From contig NZ_RYYR01000001.1 of NCBI RefSeq assembly GCF_003977595.1, positions 186,001 through 250,000 of the forward strand: 64,000 nucleotides of DNA. The letters run 5' to 3'. Both the position numbers and the translations under genes were made by a program. The notes beneath the pieces were generated by a model, which did not search any database, was not told the origin of the DNA, and was given only the letters and a program-made list of their open reading frames with translations. The stretch is from Lysinibacillus antri. Its GTDB lineage: Bacteria > Bacillota > Bacilli > Bacillales_A > Planococcaceae. This document shows positions 7,510 through 16,658 of this stretch, one piece after another; positions within the stretch are counted from its first letter, which is position 1, and every line of letters begins with the position of its first letter.

Positions 7510-9330
7510 TTAAATCGCCGATAATGATTTCCTTAATTGAATAATCTGTTGTACCATCTCAAGAGCGCGTTTATGCTCATGCATTTTTTCAGCTTCTTGT
7601 GAATCATGCTGCAATTTTTTAATTTGTTCTTCTATCCGATGCTTTTTTAAATGCCTTAGACAATCGGCAATTTCAGCTTGAGCATGGTCTGGGTCGCGAT
7701 CAACTAGGGCTGCTTCCATTACAAGTTTTCTTAAAGCAGGGTCATCGATCATTTCTAAAAACCTTTGATAATCGGCCGTTTGATGTTCTTCATAAAAACC
7801 AATTAATCGTACAAATACAGCCCTATATTCATCCCGTGCGAACGGTTGAGTATCTTCACTTTTTAAAATTGTTGTGACAATTTCAAGGTCAAATAGCATA
7901 TGTGATAACAGTAATCGTTCTGCTCTATCAGTTGCAGTTAGAGTTTTTGGTTGGTGTAATTCAATAGTTAAAGGTTGATTTCTTTGTTCAGTACGTTTAA
8001 AATTCTTTGCATTATTTCCATCTAATTTTCTAAACTGTGCATAAATTGCTTCTTCAGAAATATTGGTTTCATTCGAAAGTTGTTTTATATATAAATCACG
8101 TTCTATTGGAGACGAACGGCCAACGAGTTGTTCAAGTACTTCCTGAATGTATTGCAAAACATCATTTTCAAATTGGAAGTTTTTATTTCTTCTTGCATAC
8201 ATCATCATAAAAGCAATGTATGCGTGAGGCTTCTCTAAAATTTGCTTTATAAAGGACTCTGCGTTATATTTTCGAATATATTCATCAGGGTCTAATTTTT
8301 CTGGTAAAACTGCAATGTCGACTTTTAATGATTCAGCATATAACATTTCTGCAGCTCGCTTTGCTGCATCCCAACCCGCATTATCACCGTCATAACAAAT
8401 AATAATTTGCTCACTTAAGCGCTTTAACTTTGTGATATGTTGCTGAGTTAAAGATGTACCCATAGTAGCTACAGCATTGTATACACCTGCTTGGTTTGCT
8501 GCGAGAACATCCATAAATCCTTCCATCAATATAACTTGACGTTGTTTTCGGATGGAAGTTCTTGCTTTATCCAAATTAAAAAGAATTTGACTTTTGTGAA
8601 AAATCGGTGACTCTGGACTATTTAAATACTTCGCTTCATCACGAGAATCAATTATTCGACCTGAAAAGGCAATTACTTTACCATTTTCATCTCGAATTGG
8701 AAACATCACTCGTCCTCTAAAGCGATCAAAGTAAGTATGGTCACTTTCCTTATGGATGATGAGTCCGCATTCAGCCATTTCTTCTAATGTAAAGCCTTTT
8801 CTTTTTAACAAAACTGACAATGTGTCCCAAGCTGGTAAAGACCAACCTATACCATTCGTTTCGATATGGTCCTTTGTAAATCCTCTTTTTAGAAGATAAT
8901 TTAACGCTTGTTCACCATCTTCCGTATTCATCAACAAATGATGATAAAATTCCGCAGCAAATTCATGGGCTTCAATCATTTTTTCTTCTTTTTTTGAATA
9001 GCTTTGCGAACTGTTGTTTATACTATCATTTTGTATATCAAGATGAATGCCAATGCGTTCTCCTAATTTGGCAACTGCATTGGGAAATGGAATATTTTCC
9101 ATATCCATGACAAAAGTAATGGCATTACCACCAGCGCTACAACCAAAGCAATGAAAGATCTGCTTATCTTGTGAAACTGAAAAGGATGGTGTATTTTCAC
9201 CGTGAAATGGGCATAATCCAAACCAGTTACGTCCTTTTTTAGTAAGTTGCATGTAATCACTAATCACATCTACTATATCTACTTGAGAACGTATTTGCTC
9301 AATCATTTCTTCAGGTATTTTCCCGTTCAC
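7510..9330 (-). CDS. dnaG: DNA primase DnaG
   Basis: DnaG synthesises RNA primers at the replication fork. It has 606 residues, versus 603 in B. subtilis. The CHC2 zinc finger uses Cys40, His43, Cys61 and Cys64 (CPFH and FHCFGC). The TOPRIM core has the ILMEGFMDV motif and ICYDGDNAG, and a C-terminal helicase-interaction domain follows. GTG is the start, aligning with the B. subtilis N-terminus; the SD (GGTGA, 4 nt away) is modest. It is the first gene of the dnaG-sigA operon. Confidence 0.97.
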   Translation of the reverse strand: MNGKIPEEMIEQIRSQVDIVDVISDYMQLTKKGRNWFGLCPFHGENTPSFSVSQDKQIFHCFGCSAGGNAITFVMDMENIPFPNAVAKLGERIGIHLDIQNDSINNSSQSYSKKEEKMIEAHEFAAEFYHHLLMNTEDGEQALNYLLKRGFTKDHIETNGIGWSLPAWDTLSVLLKRKGFTLEEMAECGLIIHKESDHTYFDRFRGRVMFPIRDENGKVIAFSGRIIDSRDEAKYLNSPESPIFHKSQILFNLDKARTSIRKQRQVILMEGFMDVLAANQAGVYNAVATMGTSLTQQHITKLKRLSEQIIICYDGDNAGWDAAKRAAEMLYAESLKVDIAVLPEKLDPDEYIRKYNAESFIKQILEKPHAYIAFMMMYARRNKNFQFENDVLQYIQEVLEQLVGRSSPIERDLYIKQLSNETNISEEAIYAQFRKLDGNNAKNFKRTEQRNQPLTIELHQPKTLTATDRAERLLLSHMLFDLEIVTTILKSEDTQPFARDEYRAVFVRLIGFYEEHQTADYQRFLEMIDDPALRKLVMEAALVDRDPDHAQAEIADCLRHLKKHRIEEQIKKLQHDSQEAEKMHEHKRALEMVQQIIQLRKSLSAI

Positions 9331-9380
9331 TTTATCACCAACTTCAGTTGCTTTATTGCTTATTACATAATTCGAGATAA

Positions 9381-9408
9381 ATTTTATAATTCCTCTATTT
9401 TACGACAA
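9381..9408 (-). promoter_or_regulatory. Possible SigA promoter for dnaG-sigA
   Basis: On the minus strand: TTGTCG, 16-nt spacer, TAAAAT, ending about 50 bp upstream of the dnaG GTG. The match is moderate; a second promoter is possible. Confidence 0.4.
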
Positions 9409-9552
9409 AAAAAGTTCTTTTATCCTCGTCATCTCATAGTTATATTTTTACCACAATTTTTTCATTATAAAACAATATAAGCAAATTTTCCACTTTTTTT
9501 ATAAAAAAATAAAAAAATATACCATAATGAGAATATCTTACTATTTTTCAGC

Positions 9553-9596
9553 ATAAAAAAACCGTCTCTACTTCTTTATAGAGATGGCATTTTTAA
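9553..9596 (-). terminator. Terminator downstream of yqfL
   Basis: CCATCTCTA and TAGAGACGG (one wobble) form a 9-bp stem around an 8-nt loop, followed on the minus strand by a run of seven T. It lies 97 nt beyond the yqfL stop, just before the dnaG promoter region. Confidence 0.8.
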
Positions 9597-9692
9597 AACT
9601 TTGCCTAAACGCAGTTACTGCTCTAACTACATATCAGCTTAGATTGTCAAAAAAAGGATCATTTTGCTACCAAAATTTGAGCAATCTATTCT

Positions 9693-10505
9693 TTACTTAT
9701 TTTGTTCAATACGTTCTATTATATCATTCGCCGTTTCTTCAACTGCTCGATTTGTCACATCTATTACAGTACACCCAATTCGATGAACGACTTTATAAAA
9801 ATGCGCGATTTCTTGCTCGATACGCTCATGCTTTGCATAAATTGCGTCATCATTTAAGCCTAGAGCGATTAATCTTTCTTTTCGAATCATATTCAGTTTC
9901 TCAGGGGATATGACTAAGCCAAAACATTTTTTAGGATCGACAAGAAACAGTTCTTCTGGTGGGTTAATCTCCGGTACAAGTGGTACATTTGCAACTTTAT
10001 ATCTTTTGTGGGCTAAATATTGCGAAAGTGGTGTTTTAGATGTTCTAGACACACCTACTAAAATAACATCAGCTAATAATAAGCCTCTTGGATCGCGTCC
10101 ATCATCGTATTTCACTGCAAATTCCACTGCTTCGATTTTTTTAAAATAATCTTCATCCAATTTATGAACAAGCCCTGCTTCTTCAAGTGGCTTCTCGTTA
10201 ATCTTTTTTTGGAAGACTTGAATCATTGGCCCTAATAAATCGATGGAAGGAATGTTTTCCTTTAGACAACATTCTTCAAGCTTTTTCCTCATTTTTTCTT
10301 CTGCTAAAGTAAATACAATCAATGCGTCTTGAGCTTTAGCTATTTCAACAATATTGCTTATATGATCATCACTATCAATATGTGGAAACCTTCGAATAAT
10401 CGTGTTTTCGAAATTAGGTCTAAACTGGGCAACAACAGCTTTTACCACCTGTTCTCCCGTCTCACCTACTGAATCTGAGACAACAAATACTTTTAAACTT
10501 TTCAA
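9693..10505 (-). CDS. yqfL: Pyruvate,phosphate dikinase regulatory protein-type kinase/phosphorylase (YqfL)
   Basis: This DUF299/PDRP family member is a bifunctional regulator that phosphorylates with ADP, and dephosphorylates with Pi, a threonine in PPDK or PEP synthase. The 270-residue protein has the P-loop-like GVSRTSKTPL at residues 151-160 and the N-terminal DSVGETGE motif at 11-18. It follows ccpN by 11 nt, so the pair is an operon linking carbon-flux regulation. In B. subtilis YqfL modulates CcpN activity. Whether this genome has a PPDK cannot be seen here. Confidence 0.9.
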   Translation of the reverse strand: MKSLKVFVVSDSVGETGEQVVKAVVAQFRPNFENTIIRRFPHIDSDDHISNIVEIAKAQDALIVFTLAEEKMRKKLEECCLKENIPSIDLLGPMIQVFQKKINEKPLEEAGLVHKLDEDYFKKIEAVEFAVKYDDGRDPRGLLLADVILVGVSRTSKTPLSQYLAHKRYKVANVPLVPEINPPEELFLVDPKKCFGLVISPEKLNMIRKERLIALGLNDDAIYAKHERIEQEIAHFYKVVHRIGCTVIDVTNRAVEETANDIIERIEQNK

Positions 10506-10516
10506 ATTAGCACTCC

Positions 10517-11155
10517 TTATAAATCATGCGTTTCTGCTAAAGAAATAAATGCTCTTGTAATATTTGTTTTCGTAAGACGTCCAACAATTTCAATACCTTT
10601 ATCTGTCTCATGGATGACTGGCAATGAGTCAACCTGTCTTTCAATTAATTTTTTTGCAGCTACGATTAAAGAATCAGTTTTTTTACAATATACAATATTA
10701 GGCATTCTAGTCATGATGATGTGTACAGGTATTGTATTCAAATCTTGAGATCCAATACTTGTTCGTAATAAATCTTTTCTAGATAAAACCCCTTGTAAAT
10801 TTGAATTTTCATCTACTACAAACAGTGTACCTACATCTTCTAAAAACATATGTACAATTGCATCATACACAGTCATATTTTCAGAAACTACAACAGGTAG
10901 AGACTGAAAATCTTTCACTTTTAAGTTCATCATAGACTCTGTAACTGATGTCATCGTCTTTTTGCCAGAGTAAAAATAGCCAACACGAGGCCTTGCATCT
11001 AAAAAGCCTGCCATCGTTAATATTGCTAAATCTGGTCGTAGAGTAGCCCGAGTCAAATTAAGACGTTCTGCAATTTGCTCTCCAGTTATAGGTCCATTCT
11101 CTTTGACGATTTGCAGAATCGTGTCCTGACGTTTATTGAGTTCTATTGGACTCAC
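10517..11155 (-). CDS. ccpN: Catabolite-control repressor CcpN
   Basis: In B. subtilis CcpN represses gapB and pckA during glycolytic growth. An N-terminal winged helix-turn-helix (about residues 5-60, GPITGEQIAERLNLTRATLR) is followed by two CBS domains that sense nucleotides (about 80-135 and 145-205). The start is uncertain. GTG at 11155 gives MSPIELNKRQ, which fits the family, but its SD is weak (GAAG 3 nt away). TTG at 11164 would add three residues. It is co-directional with yqfL and divergent from glyS. Confidence 0.9.
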   Translation of the reverse strand: MSPIELNKRQDTILQIVKENGPITGEQIAERLNLTRATLRPDLAILTMAGFLDARPRVGYFYSGKKTMTSVTESMMNLKVKDFQSLPVVVSENMTVYDAIVHMFLEDVGTLFVVDENSNLQGVLSRKDLLRTSIGSQDLNTIPVHIIMTRMPNIVYCKKTDSLIVAAKKLIERQVDSLPVIHETDKGIEIVGRLTKTNITRAFISLAETHDL

Positions 11156-11189
11156 CCGCTTCAAATAATGTTATACTGATTACTTAATT

Positions 11190-11219
11190 ATTATATACTA
11201 TTTTGCTCATGAATGCGAA
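11190..11219 (-). promoter_or_regulatory. SigA-type promoter for ccpN-yqfL
   Basis: On the minus strand: TTCGCA, 18-nt spacer, TATAAT. The -10 is perfect and the -35 matches at four of six positions. Confidence 0.5.
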
Positions 11220-11242
11220 AAAATTTACCCTATGCTACAATA

Positions 11243-11271
11243 TTGACACAGATACAACCTTCACATAAAAT
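11243..11271 (+). promoter_or_regulatory. SigA promoter for the glyS leader
   Basis: A perfect -35 TTGACA, 17-nt spacer and TAAAAT. The predicted start near 11278 immediately precedes the T-box stem I. Confidence 0.8.
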
Positions 11272-11279
11272 AGCATATA

Positions 11280-11660
11280 GAAATTAATAATAGGCAATGA
11301 CAGGATAAATAAGTACCTTTTCAACAAAAGCGAGTAGGAATGGTGAAAGCCTACACAGAAAAGCGAAACGGCACCCTGGAGCCATTTTTCATAAAAGAGG
11401 TTTAAAACTGTTTGTATTTAATTTGCATTCAGATAAACGCTTTTCAGTATTCAAAACTGATTGAAAGCGTTTGTCAATCAAGGAACGAGAAGCAGCACAA
11501 CCGGAGCGAACATTATGTGTTCGTGAGGATTGGGATGATTCGAGTGACGCAGAGTGCGAGCGCTTGCCAACAGTTTTGACAAGCGGGGTGGAACCGCGGG
11601 TGTTAACTACGCACTCGTCCCCGGGCATTATAAAGCCCGGAGACGGGTGCTTTTATATTT
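11280..11660 (+). promoter_or_regulatory. T-box riboswitch (tRNA-Gly), glyS leader
   Basis: Stem I begins with GACAGG..AAGTA and a distal loop (GGAATGGTGAAAGCC). Its 3' strand contains the candidate specifier GGC (11370-11372) followed by ACC, as is typical; GGC is a glycine codon. The T-box core GGGTGGAACCGCGG is at 11587-11600. Uncharged tRNA-Gly should stabilise the antiterminator and let transcription enter glyS. A long linker (about 11396-11580) holds a stem with arms near 11431-11446 and 11459-11477. Many glyQS T-boxes are more compact, so this insert is notable. Confidence 0.92.
11611..11656 (+). terminator. Terminator of the T-box riboswitch
   Basis: GCACTCGTC-CCCGGGC pairs with GCCCGG-AGACGGGTGC around ATTATAAA and is followed by TTTT. 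It is alternative to the antiterminator that uses the T-box sequence. Confidence 0.88.
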
Positions 11661-11683
11661 TCAAAATAATGGAGGTAATAAAA

Positions 11684-13072
11684 ATGACTCAAAAATCTAT
11701 GGAAACAATTGTTAGCTTAGCAAAACATCGTGGTTTCGTCTTCCCAGGCTCTGAAATCTACGGTGGTCTTGCAAATACGTGGGATTATGGCCCATTAGGT
11801 GTGGAATTAAAAAACAACGTCAAAAAAGCATGGTGGCAAAAATTCGTTCAAGAATCAGAATACAATGTAGGTCTTGACGCAGCCATTTTAATGAACCCTC
11901 GTACTTGGGTTGCTTCTGGTCACGTTGGCAACTTCAACGACCCAATGATTGATTGTAAATCTTGTAAAGCTCGTCACCGCGCAGATAAACTAATTGAAGA
12001 AGCGTCATTAGAGAAAACAGGCAAAGAAATTATTGTCGATGGCATGAGCTTTGATCAAATGAAAGCAAAAATGGAAGAATTAGAAGTAACTTGTCCTGAA
12101 TGTGGCAAAAACGATTTTACAGATATTCGCCAATTCAACTTAATGTTTAAAACATTCCAAGGTGTGACAGAGAGTTCATCAAATGAAATCTTCCTACGTC
12201 CTGAAACGGCACAAGGGATTTTCGTTAACTTCAAAAACGTTCAACGTTCTATGCGCAAACGTACGCCATTTGGTATTGCACAAGTTGGTAAATCGTTCCG
12301 TAACGAAATTACACCTGGGAACTTTACTTTCCGTACGCGTGAATTCGAACAAATGGAACTTGAATTCTTCTGTAAGCCCGGTGAAGATCTACAGTGGCAA
12401 GAATACTGGAAAAACTTCTGTAAAAACTGGTTATTAAACTTAGGCATGAAAGAAGATAGCATGCGTTTACGTGATCATGAGGAAGATGAGCTATCCCACT
12501 ATTCAAATGCAACAACGGATATTGAATTCCGCTTCCCATTTGGCTGGGGCGAATTATGGGGTATTGCTGACCGCACAGATTATGATTTAAAACAACATAT
12601 GGAACACTCTGGAGAAGATTTCACTTACATCGATCCAATTACAAACGAGCGTTACGTACCATATTGTATCGAACCATCATTAGGAGCAGACCGCGTAACG
12701 TTAGCATTTTTATGTGACGCTTACGATGAGGAAGAATTAGAAGGCGGCGATTCACGTACAGTACTTCGCTTCCACCCTGCCCTTGCACCATTTAAAGCAG
12801 CAGTTCTACCATTATCTAAAAAATTGGGTGATGAAGCAGCAAATGTATGGGCTGAATTACGCAAATCATTCCCAGTAGATTATGACGAATCACAATCAAT
12901 CGGAAAACGCTACCGTCGCCAAGACGAAATCGGTACACCATTCTGTATCACATACGACTTTGACTCAAAAGAAGACGGTCAAGTAACAGTACGCCACCGC
13001 GATTCGATGGAGCAAACTCGCATGCCTATTACAGAAGTTAAAGCCTATATCGAAAAACACTTACAATTCTAG
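11684..13072 (+). CDS. glyS: Glycyl-tRNA synthetase, single-chain (homodimeric) type
   Basis: A class II aminoacyl-tRNA synthetase that charges tRNA-Gly. At 462 residues it is the alpha2, eukaryote/archaeon-like form, unlike the GlyQ+GlyS tetramer of B. subtilis. [10 protein letters not shown] follows a strong GGAGG 8 nt upstream; the frame is open farther upstream through the riboswitch, but that is leader, not protein. A possible zinc site uses CKSC (91-94) and CPEC (about 135). Motif 2 [10 protein letters not shown] and motif 3 [10 protein letters not shown] are intact, followed by the C-terminal anticodon-binding domain. It is controlled by the tRNA-Gly T-box. Confidence 0.97.
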   Translation: MTQKSMETIVSLAKHRGFVFPGSEIYGGLANTWDYGPLGVELKNNVKKAWWQKFVQESEYNVGLDAAILMNPRTWVASGHVGNFNDPMIDCKSCKARHRADKLIEEASLEKTGKEIIVDGMSFDQMKAKMEELEVTCPECGKNDFTDIRQFNLMFKTFQGVTESSSNEIFLRPETAQGIFVNFKNVQRSMRKRTPFGIAQVGKSFRNEITPGNFTFRTREFEQMELEFFCKPGEDLQWQEYWKNFCKNWLLNLGMKEDSMRLRDHEEDELSHYSNATTDIEFRFPFGWGELWGIADRTDYDLKQHMEHSGEDFTYIDPITNERYVPYCIEPSLGADRVTLAFLCDAYDEEELEGGDSRTVLRFHPALAPFKAAVLPLSKKLGDEAANVWAELRKSFPVDYDESQSIGKRYRRQDEIGTPFCITYDFDSKEDGQVTVRHRDSMEQTRMPITEVKAYIEKHLQF

Positions 13073-13118
13073 TGTGATTATGAGCTTATTTCGCTAAAGC
13101 GAGATAAGCTCTTTTTTA
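13021..13118 (+). repeat. Original copy of the duplicated glyS 3' end plus terminator
   Basis: The last 17 codons of glyS, its TAG stop, and the terminator hairpin (GAGCTTATTTCGC / GCGAGATAAGCTC, then T6) make up this unit. A copy about 90 percent identical lies at 13190-13287 in direct orientation. The hairpin ends glyS transcription. Confidence 0.88.
13082..13118 (+). terminator. Terminator of glyS
   Basis: A 13-bp stem with one wobble has a TAAA loop and is followed by TTTTTT. Confidence 0.88.
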
Positions 13119-13189
13119 GATGCATTCGGATTTGCGACGAGGATTATGTTACTTTGCAATATAACCGCAGGAGCACATTTAATTGGATG

Positions 13190-13287
13190 CATGCCGATTA
13201 CAGAAGTTAAGGCCTATATCGAAAAGCATTTACAATTTTAGTATGAATATGAGCTTATTTCACACAAGCGAGATAAGCTTTTTTAGA
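13190..13287 (+). pseudogene. Duplicated 3' fragment of glyS with second terminator
   Basis: About 98 bp match 13021-13118 with about 10 mismatches and one deleted T. The coding differences are mostly synonymous third-position changes, and the TAG stop and hairpin are kept. There is no upstream coding part. Between the copies (13120-13189) is a 70-bp stretch sharing TTTGCGACGAG and CGCAGGAGCAC with the repeat at 34093-34303. It is a relic of tandem duplication or recombination through a repeat. Confidence 0.85.
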
Positions 13288-13296
13288 TTTTGAAAA

Positions 13297-13380
13297 GTCG
13301 CACGTATTTTCGCTAAAATCGCACGTAAAGTCTTCAAACCCGCACGTAATTCAGCCAAAGTCACACATAAAAATTACCCT
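13297..13380. repeat. Degenerate 21-bp tandem repeat, four units
   Basis: Units at 13297-13317, 13318-13338, 13339-13359 and 13360-13380 share CGCACGTA near the 5' side and CAAA or TAAA at the 3' end; the fourth is degraded. No open frame crosses it meaningfully. Confidence 0.7.
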
Positions 13381-13391
13381 TTTCCCAATAT

Positions 13392-13415
13392 TGTTCATTT
13401 TGGTCATTTTGTTCG
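13392..13415 (-). promoter_or_regulatory. Three-unit 9-bp phased TGAAC repeat upstream of a hypothetical gene
   Basis: On the minus strand the order is CGAAC-AAAA-TGACC-AAAA-TGAAC, related to TGAACAAAATGAAC at 141 and 298. It ends 22 bp before a TATAAT (13438-13443) that has no good -35, a layout compatible with an activator site. Confidence 0.4.
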
Positions 13416-13466
13416 TGATTTGTTAGAATATTTCAATTATAATGAAAATAAAAAGGGGTGATACGG

Positions 13467-13943
13467 ATGTTCATACAGGCTTTTTTTAAACAAGATAAGC
13501 AGTCACAATCTGTAGAAATTACATACGCTGAAAAGTTTTTAGAAATTACACGTACTCTACTTTATAAGGAATTACCCGACCATCAAACGCAACATCATAT
13601 CTTATTAACAGCTAATAGAAACATTGAACATATGAATGAACAATTAACCACTCATCGAAAGCAAATTCAACCTGAATATAAACTCGGACAATATCATCAA
13701 CAAATCTACGATGAATTACGAAAACGCATTAGCGACTTACAAACATTAATTGATGGCTATATGGAGTTGAACATCGATTTACAACAAATGAACCACCGTC
13801 TTCATTTCCACCACAACGCGATTGATTATTTATACAACAATTATTTCTTAACAAAAGAAAAAGCTTTCGATGAACAATCGGAAATCTTGTTCTGGAAAGC
13901 TCTTAAAGAGGATGTATTAGAAATAATAAGAAAAGTACTTTAA
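13467..13943 (+). CDS. Helical cytoplasmic protein, function unknown
   Basis: The 158-residue protein starts at ATG 13467, eight bases after AAAAGGGGTGAT; a GTG three codons upstream is less likely because it overlaps the SD. It is rich in Gln, His and Leu, almost wholly helical in appearance with coiled-coil character (about 60-130), and has no signal peptide or membrane span. No family was recognised. It is convergent with recO, with only 2 nt between the two stops. Confidence 0.75.
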   Translation: MFIQAFFKQDKQSQSVEITYAEKFLEITRTLLYKELPDHQTQHHILLTANRNIEHMNEQLTTHRKQIQPEYKLGQYHQQIYDELRKRISDLQTLIDGYMELNIDLQQMNHRLHFHHNAIDYLYNNYFLTKEKAFDEQSEILFWKALKEDVLEIIRKVL

Positions 13944-13945
13944 CC

Positions 13946-14716
13946 TTATTCTTCATTTTGTTTACGGATAAGTAATGGCGTTCGTTCTAACTGTTCGATA
14001 AAAGTGCGAGATTTAAGACGAATGCCTGTTTGTTCCTCATAAATCGTCGTTACAATTTTTTTAATAAATTGTTTCGTCTCACGCTTTAGCTCTAATTTTC
14101 CCACTTGGTCAATTGGAACAGAATAAAACATCCGAATTAACTTTAATTGCTTTGGGGAAAGTCGAATAATATATGGATCTACATGAAAACAACGATGACA
14201 TATAAACCCACCTTGAGTAAACGAAAAGGCAAACTCACCTTCTACCTGCCCACATGCAGCACATTTATGCAATATCGGTTGCACCCCAGCAAACGGGAGC
14301 ATTTTCCAATCAACAAATAGAACAATTGCTTCTGGATCGTACTCTTCCTCTAATGCGTTCATCGCCTGCAATAGTACTTCAAATGCAAAGGGTTGTGGTC
14401 CACCTTCTTCAACTAATCGATCTACAAGTTCTACCATATAACTAGCATAAGCAGTCGTTAGAATATCTGTTTGAATATGGCGCATCGAGCTAATATGTTC
14501 CCCTTGCTGAAGGGTTCCCATACCAGAAGATCTTTGCACAATAAACATGCCATGCATAAATGTTTGTGTCACACCTGCTAAACGACTAGTTGGTTTCTTT
14601 GCCCCACGCGCCATAACAGCCACTTTGCCCGCTTCTCTTGTTAGTAATGTAACAATCTTATTGGATTCCCCGTATGCACGAGATTTTAATACAATGCCTT
14701 CCCATTTATTTAACAT
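13946..14716 (-). CDS. recO: DNA repair protein RecO
   Basis: RecO is a recombination mediator that loads RecA and anneals ssDNA with RecR. It has 256 residues, the family norm. The N-terminal OB fold begins MLNKWEGIVLKSRAYGESNKI, and a C-terminal zinc site uses CAAC (about 150) and CHRC (about 172). It follows era on the minus strand as in B. subtilis, but a terminator lies between them. The small gene yqzL of B. subtilis has no room here. Confidence 0.95.
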   Translation of the reverse strand: MLNKWEGIVLKSRAYGESNKIVTLLTREAGKVAVMARGAKKPTSRLAGVTQTFMHGMFIVQRSSGMGTLQQGEHISSMRHIQTDILTTAYASYMVELVDRLVEEGGPQPFAFEVLLQAMNALEEEYDPEAIVLFVDWKMLPFAGVQPILHKCAACGQVEGEFAFSFTQGGFICHRCFHVDPYIIRLSPKQLKLIRMFYSVPIDQVGKLELKRETKQFIKKIVTTIYEEQTGIRLKSRTFIEQLERTPLLIRKQNEE

Positions 14717-14757
14717 TCGTAGGCACTTCCTTCTATTGTTCTATCTTCTATTATACA

Positions 14758-14792
14758 TAAAAAAGAACACTTACCTCATCGTAAGCATTCTT
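14758..14792 (-). terminator. Terminator between era and recO
   Basis: On the minus strand GAATGCTTAC pairs with GTAAGTGTTC (wobbles) around GATGAG, then TTTTTT. Confidence 0.78.
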
Positions 14793-14801
14793 TCTTTTCT
14801 A

Positions 14802-15715
14802 TTAGTATTCGTCTTCTCGATACCCAAAGTCGCGTAAATGAGCGGATTTATTACGCCAATCTTTTTGTACTTTCACCCATAATTCAAGGTAAATTTTTGA
14901 GCCGAGAAGCATTTCAATATCTTTTCTTGCTTGAATCCCAACTTCTTTTAACAAGGCACCGCGTTTTCCGATGACAATCCCCTTTTGTGAATCACGTTCC
15001 ACCATAATCGTCGCTTGAACACGGATCTTATTTTCATTTTCTTCATCACGTTTAATTTTATCAATGACTACCGCGATGGAATGCGGAATTTCTTCGCGCG
15101 TTAAATGAAGCACTTTTTCACGAATCATTTCTGAAATAATAAAACGTTCTGGGTGATCTGTTACTTGATCTGCAGGGTAATATTGTGGACCTGCTGGTAA
15201 GTAGTTTTCAATTGTCTGTAATAAACTGTCTACATTGTTCCCTTGAAGCGCAGAAATTGGAACTATTTCAGCAAAAGGAAATTTTGATTTATACGATTCG
15301 ATAATTCCAATTAGTTCATCTGGATGAATTTGGTCGATTTTATTAATTACGAGAAATACTGGTGTTTTCGTTCCTTCTAGTAATTCAAGAATAAACTCAT
15401 CACCCTTACCGATCGCCTGTTCCGCATTCACCATGAACATAATAATGTCCACTTCTTTTAACGTATTTTTCGAAACCTTGATCATAAATTCGCCAAGTTT
15501 ATGCTTCGGCTTATGAATTCCTGGTGTATCGATAAAAATGAGTTGCGATTGATCACGCGTTAAAACACCTTGAATTTTGTTTCGCGTTGTTTGTGGTTTG
15601 TCGGACATGATGGCAATTTTTTGACCAATCACTCGATTCAGAAACGTTGACTTTCCTACATTAGGTCGTCCGATAATTGAAATAAATCCTGATTTAAAGC
15701 TTGTGTTTTCTTGCA

Positions 15716-15716
<1 letters not shown>
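14802..15716 (-). CDS. era: GTPase Era
   Basis: Era is an essential GTPase that binds 16S rRNA near its 3' end during 30S assembly. The start at 15716 ([11 protein letters not shown]) gives 304 residues and follows GGAGG; the frame remains open upstream into cdd but is not used. G1 GRPNVGKST (16-24), G3 DTPG, G4 NKID and a C-terminal KH domain with GKRG are seen. Its ATG overlaps the cdd stop (TAATG), indicating translational coupling. Confidence 0.96.
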
Positions 15717-16141
<425 letters not shown>

Positions 16142-16167
16142 TTATTAGAAATTTGAATTTTCTAAAC

Positions 16168-16297
16168 TGCAAACAGGGGCTAGCTGCGAACGCCAGCTCC
16201 TCTAAACTTGCGAAAACCCCTTCGAGGACAAAAAGCGTCCTCTTGTGGTTTCCTCCAGTTGTTGTCGGAGCTAAACGGGCGTTCTCCGCTTTTCTTA
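16168..16297 (-). repeat. Dispersed structured repeat, copy F (between dgkA and cdd)
   Basis: On the minus strand it begins AAGAAAAGCGG 2-4 nt after the dgkA stop and ends near AGCTAGCCCCTGTTTGC. It contains an inner hairpin GAGGAC / GTCCTC. It belongs to the family at 34093, 43175, 50034 and 57811. Confidence 0.75.
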
Positions 16298-16298
16298 T

Positions 16299-16658
16299 TT
16301 ATAACCATTTTGGTATAAAAATGAGTAATCCGATTATAACACTTGATATGGCAAAAACAAGTACCGCACCTGCTGCTACGTCTTTTGCTTGTTTTGCAAA
16401 TGGATGAAAAGTTGGTGATGCTAAATTGACGACACTTTCAATAGCAGTATTCACCATTTCAGTGCCGATCACTAAAGAAATGGCAACAATTATAAATAGC
16501 CATTCGATCGTACTTAAGCCCGTTAAAAAACCAACAAATACGACAATGATTGCACTTATAATATGAATGCGCATATTCTGTTCTTTTAATGCTGTAAAGA
16601 TGCCATAAAATGCATATCCAAAAGATTTGATGAGCTTAGGAAAGTCCACTTGGATCAC
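16299..16658 (-). CDS. dgkA: Undecaprenol/diacylglycerol kinase DgkA
   Basis: This small integral membrane kinase, in Gram-positives, mainly phosphorylates undecaprenol to recycle the lipid carrier of cell-wall synthesis. Of its 119 residues, three hydrophobic spans are seen. The family core EQNMRIH (about 26-32) and the catalytic/metal signature [11 protein letters not shown] (about 76-86) are intact. The start is either GTG at 16658 or GTG at 16649; the latter is better placed after TTAGG. Its 5' end overlaps the ybeY 3' end, so it is translationally coupled. Confidence 0.93.
   Translation of the reverse strand: MIQVDFPKLIKSFGYAFYGIFTALKEQNMRIHIISAIIVVFVGFLTGLSTIEWLFIIVAISLVIGTEMVNTAIESVVNLASPTFHPFAKQAKDVAAGAVLVFAISSVIIGLLIFIPKWL

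Noticed and set aside
11471-11683. Apparent N-terminal extension of glyS by 71 codons
   Set aside because: It runs through the T-box core and terminator; a strong SD is located at the 462-residue start, which matches the family length.
13297-13380. 21-bp repeats as a CRISPR array
   Set aside because: The units are contiguous without unique spacers, too short and degenerate, and no cas genes are nearby.
14717-14801. yqzL between era and recO
   Set aside because: Only 85 nt, filled by the era terminator and the recO upstream region.
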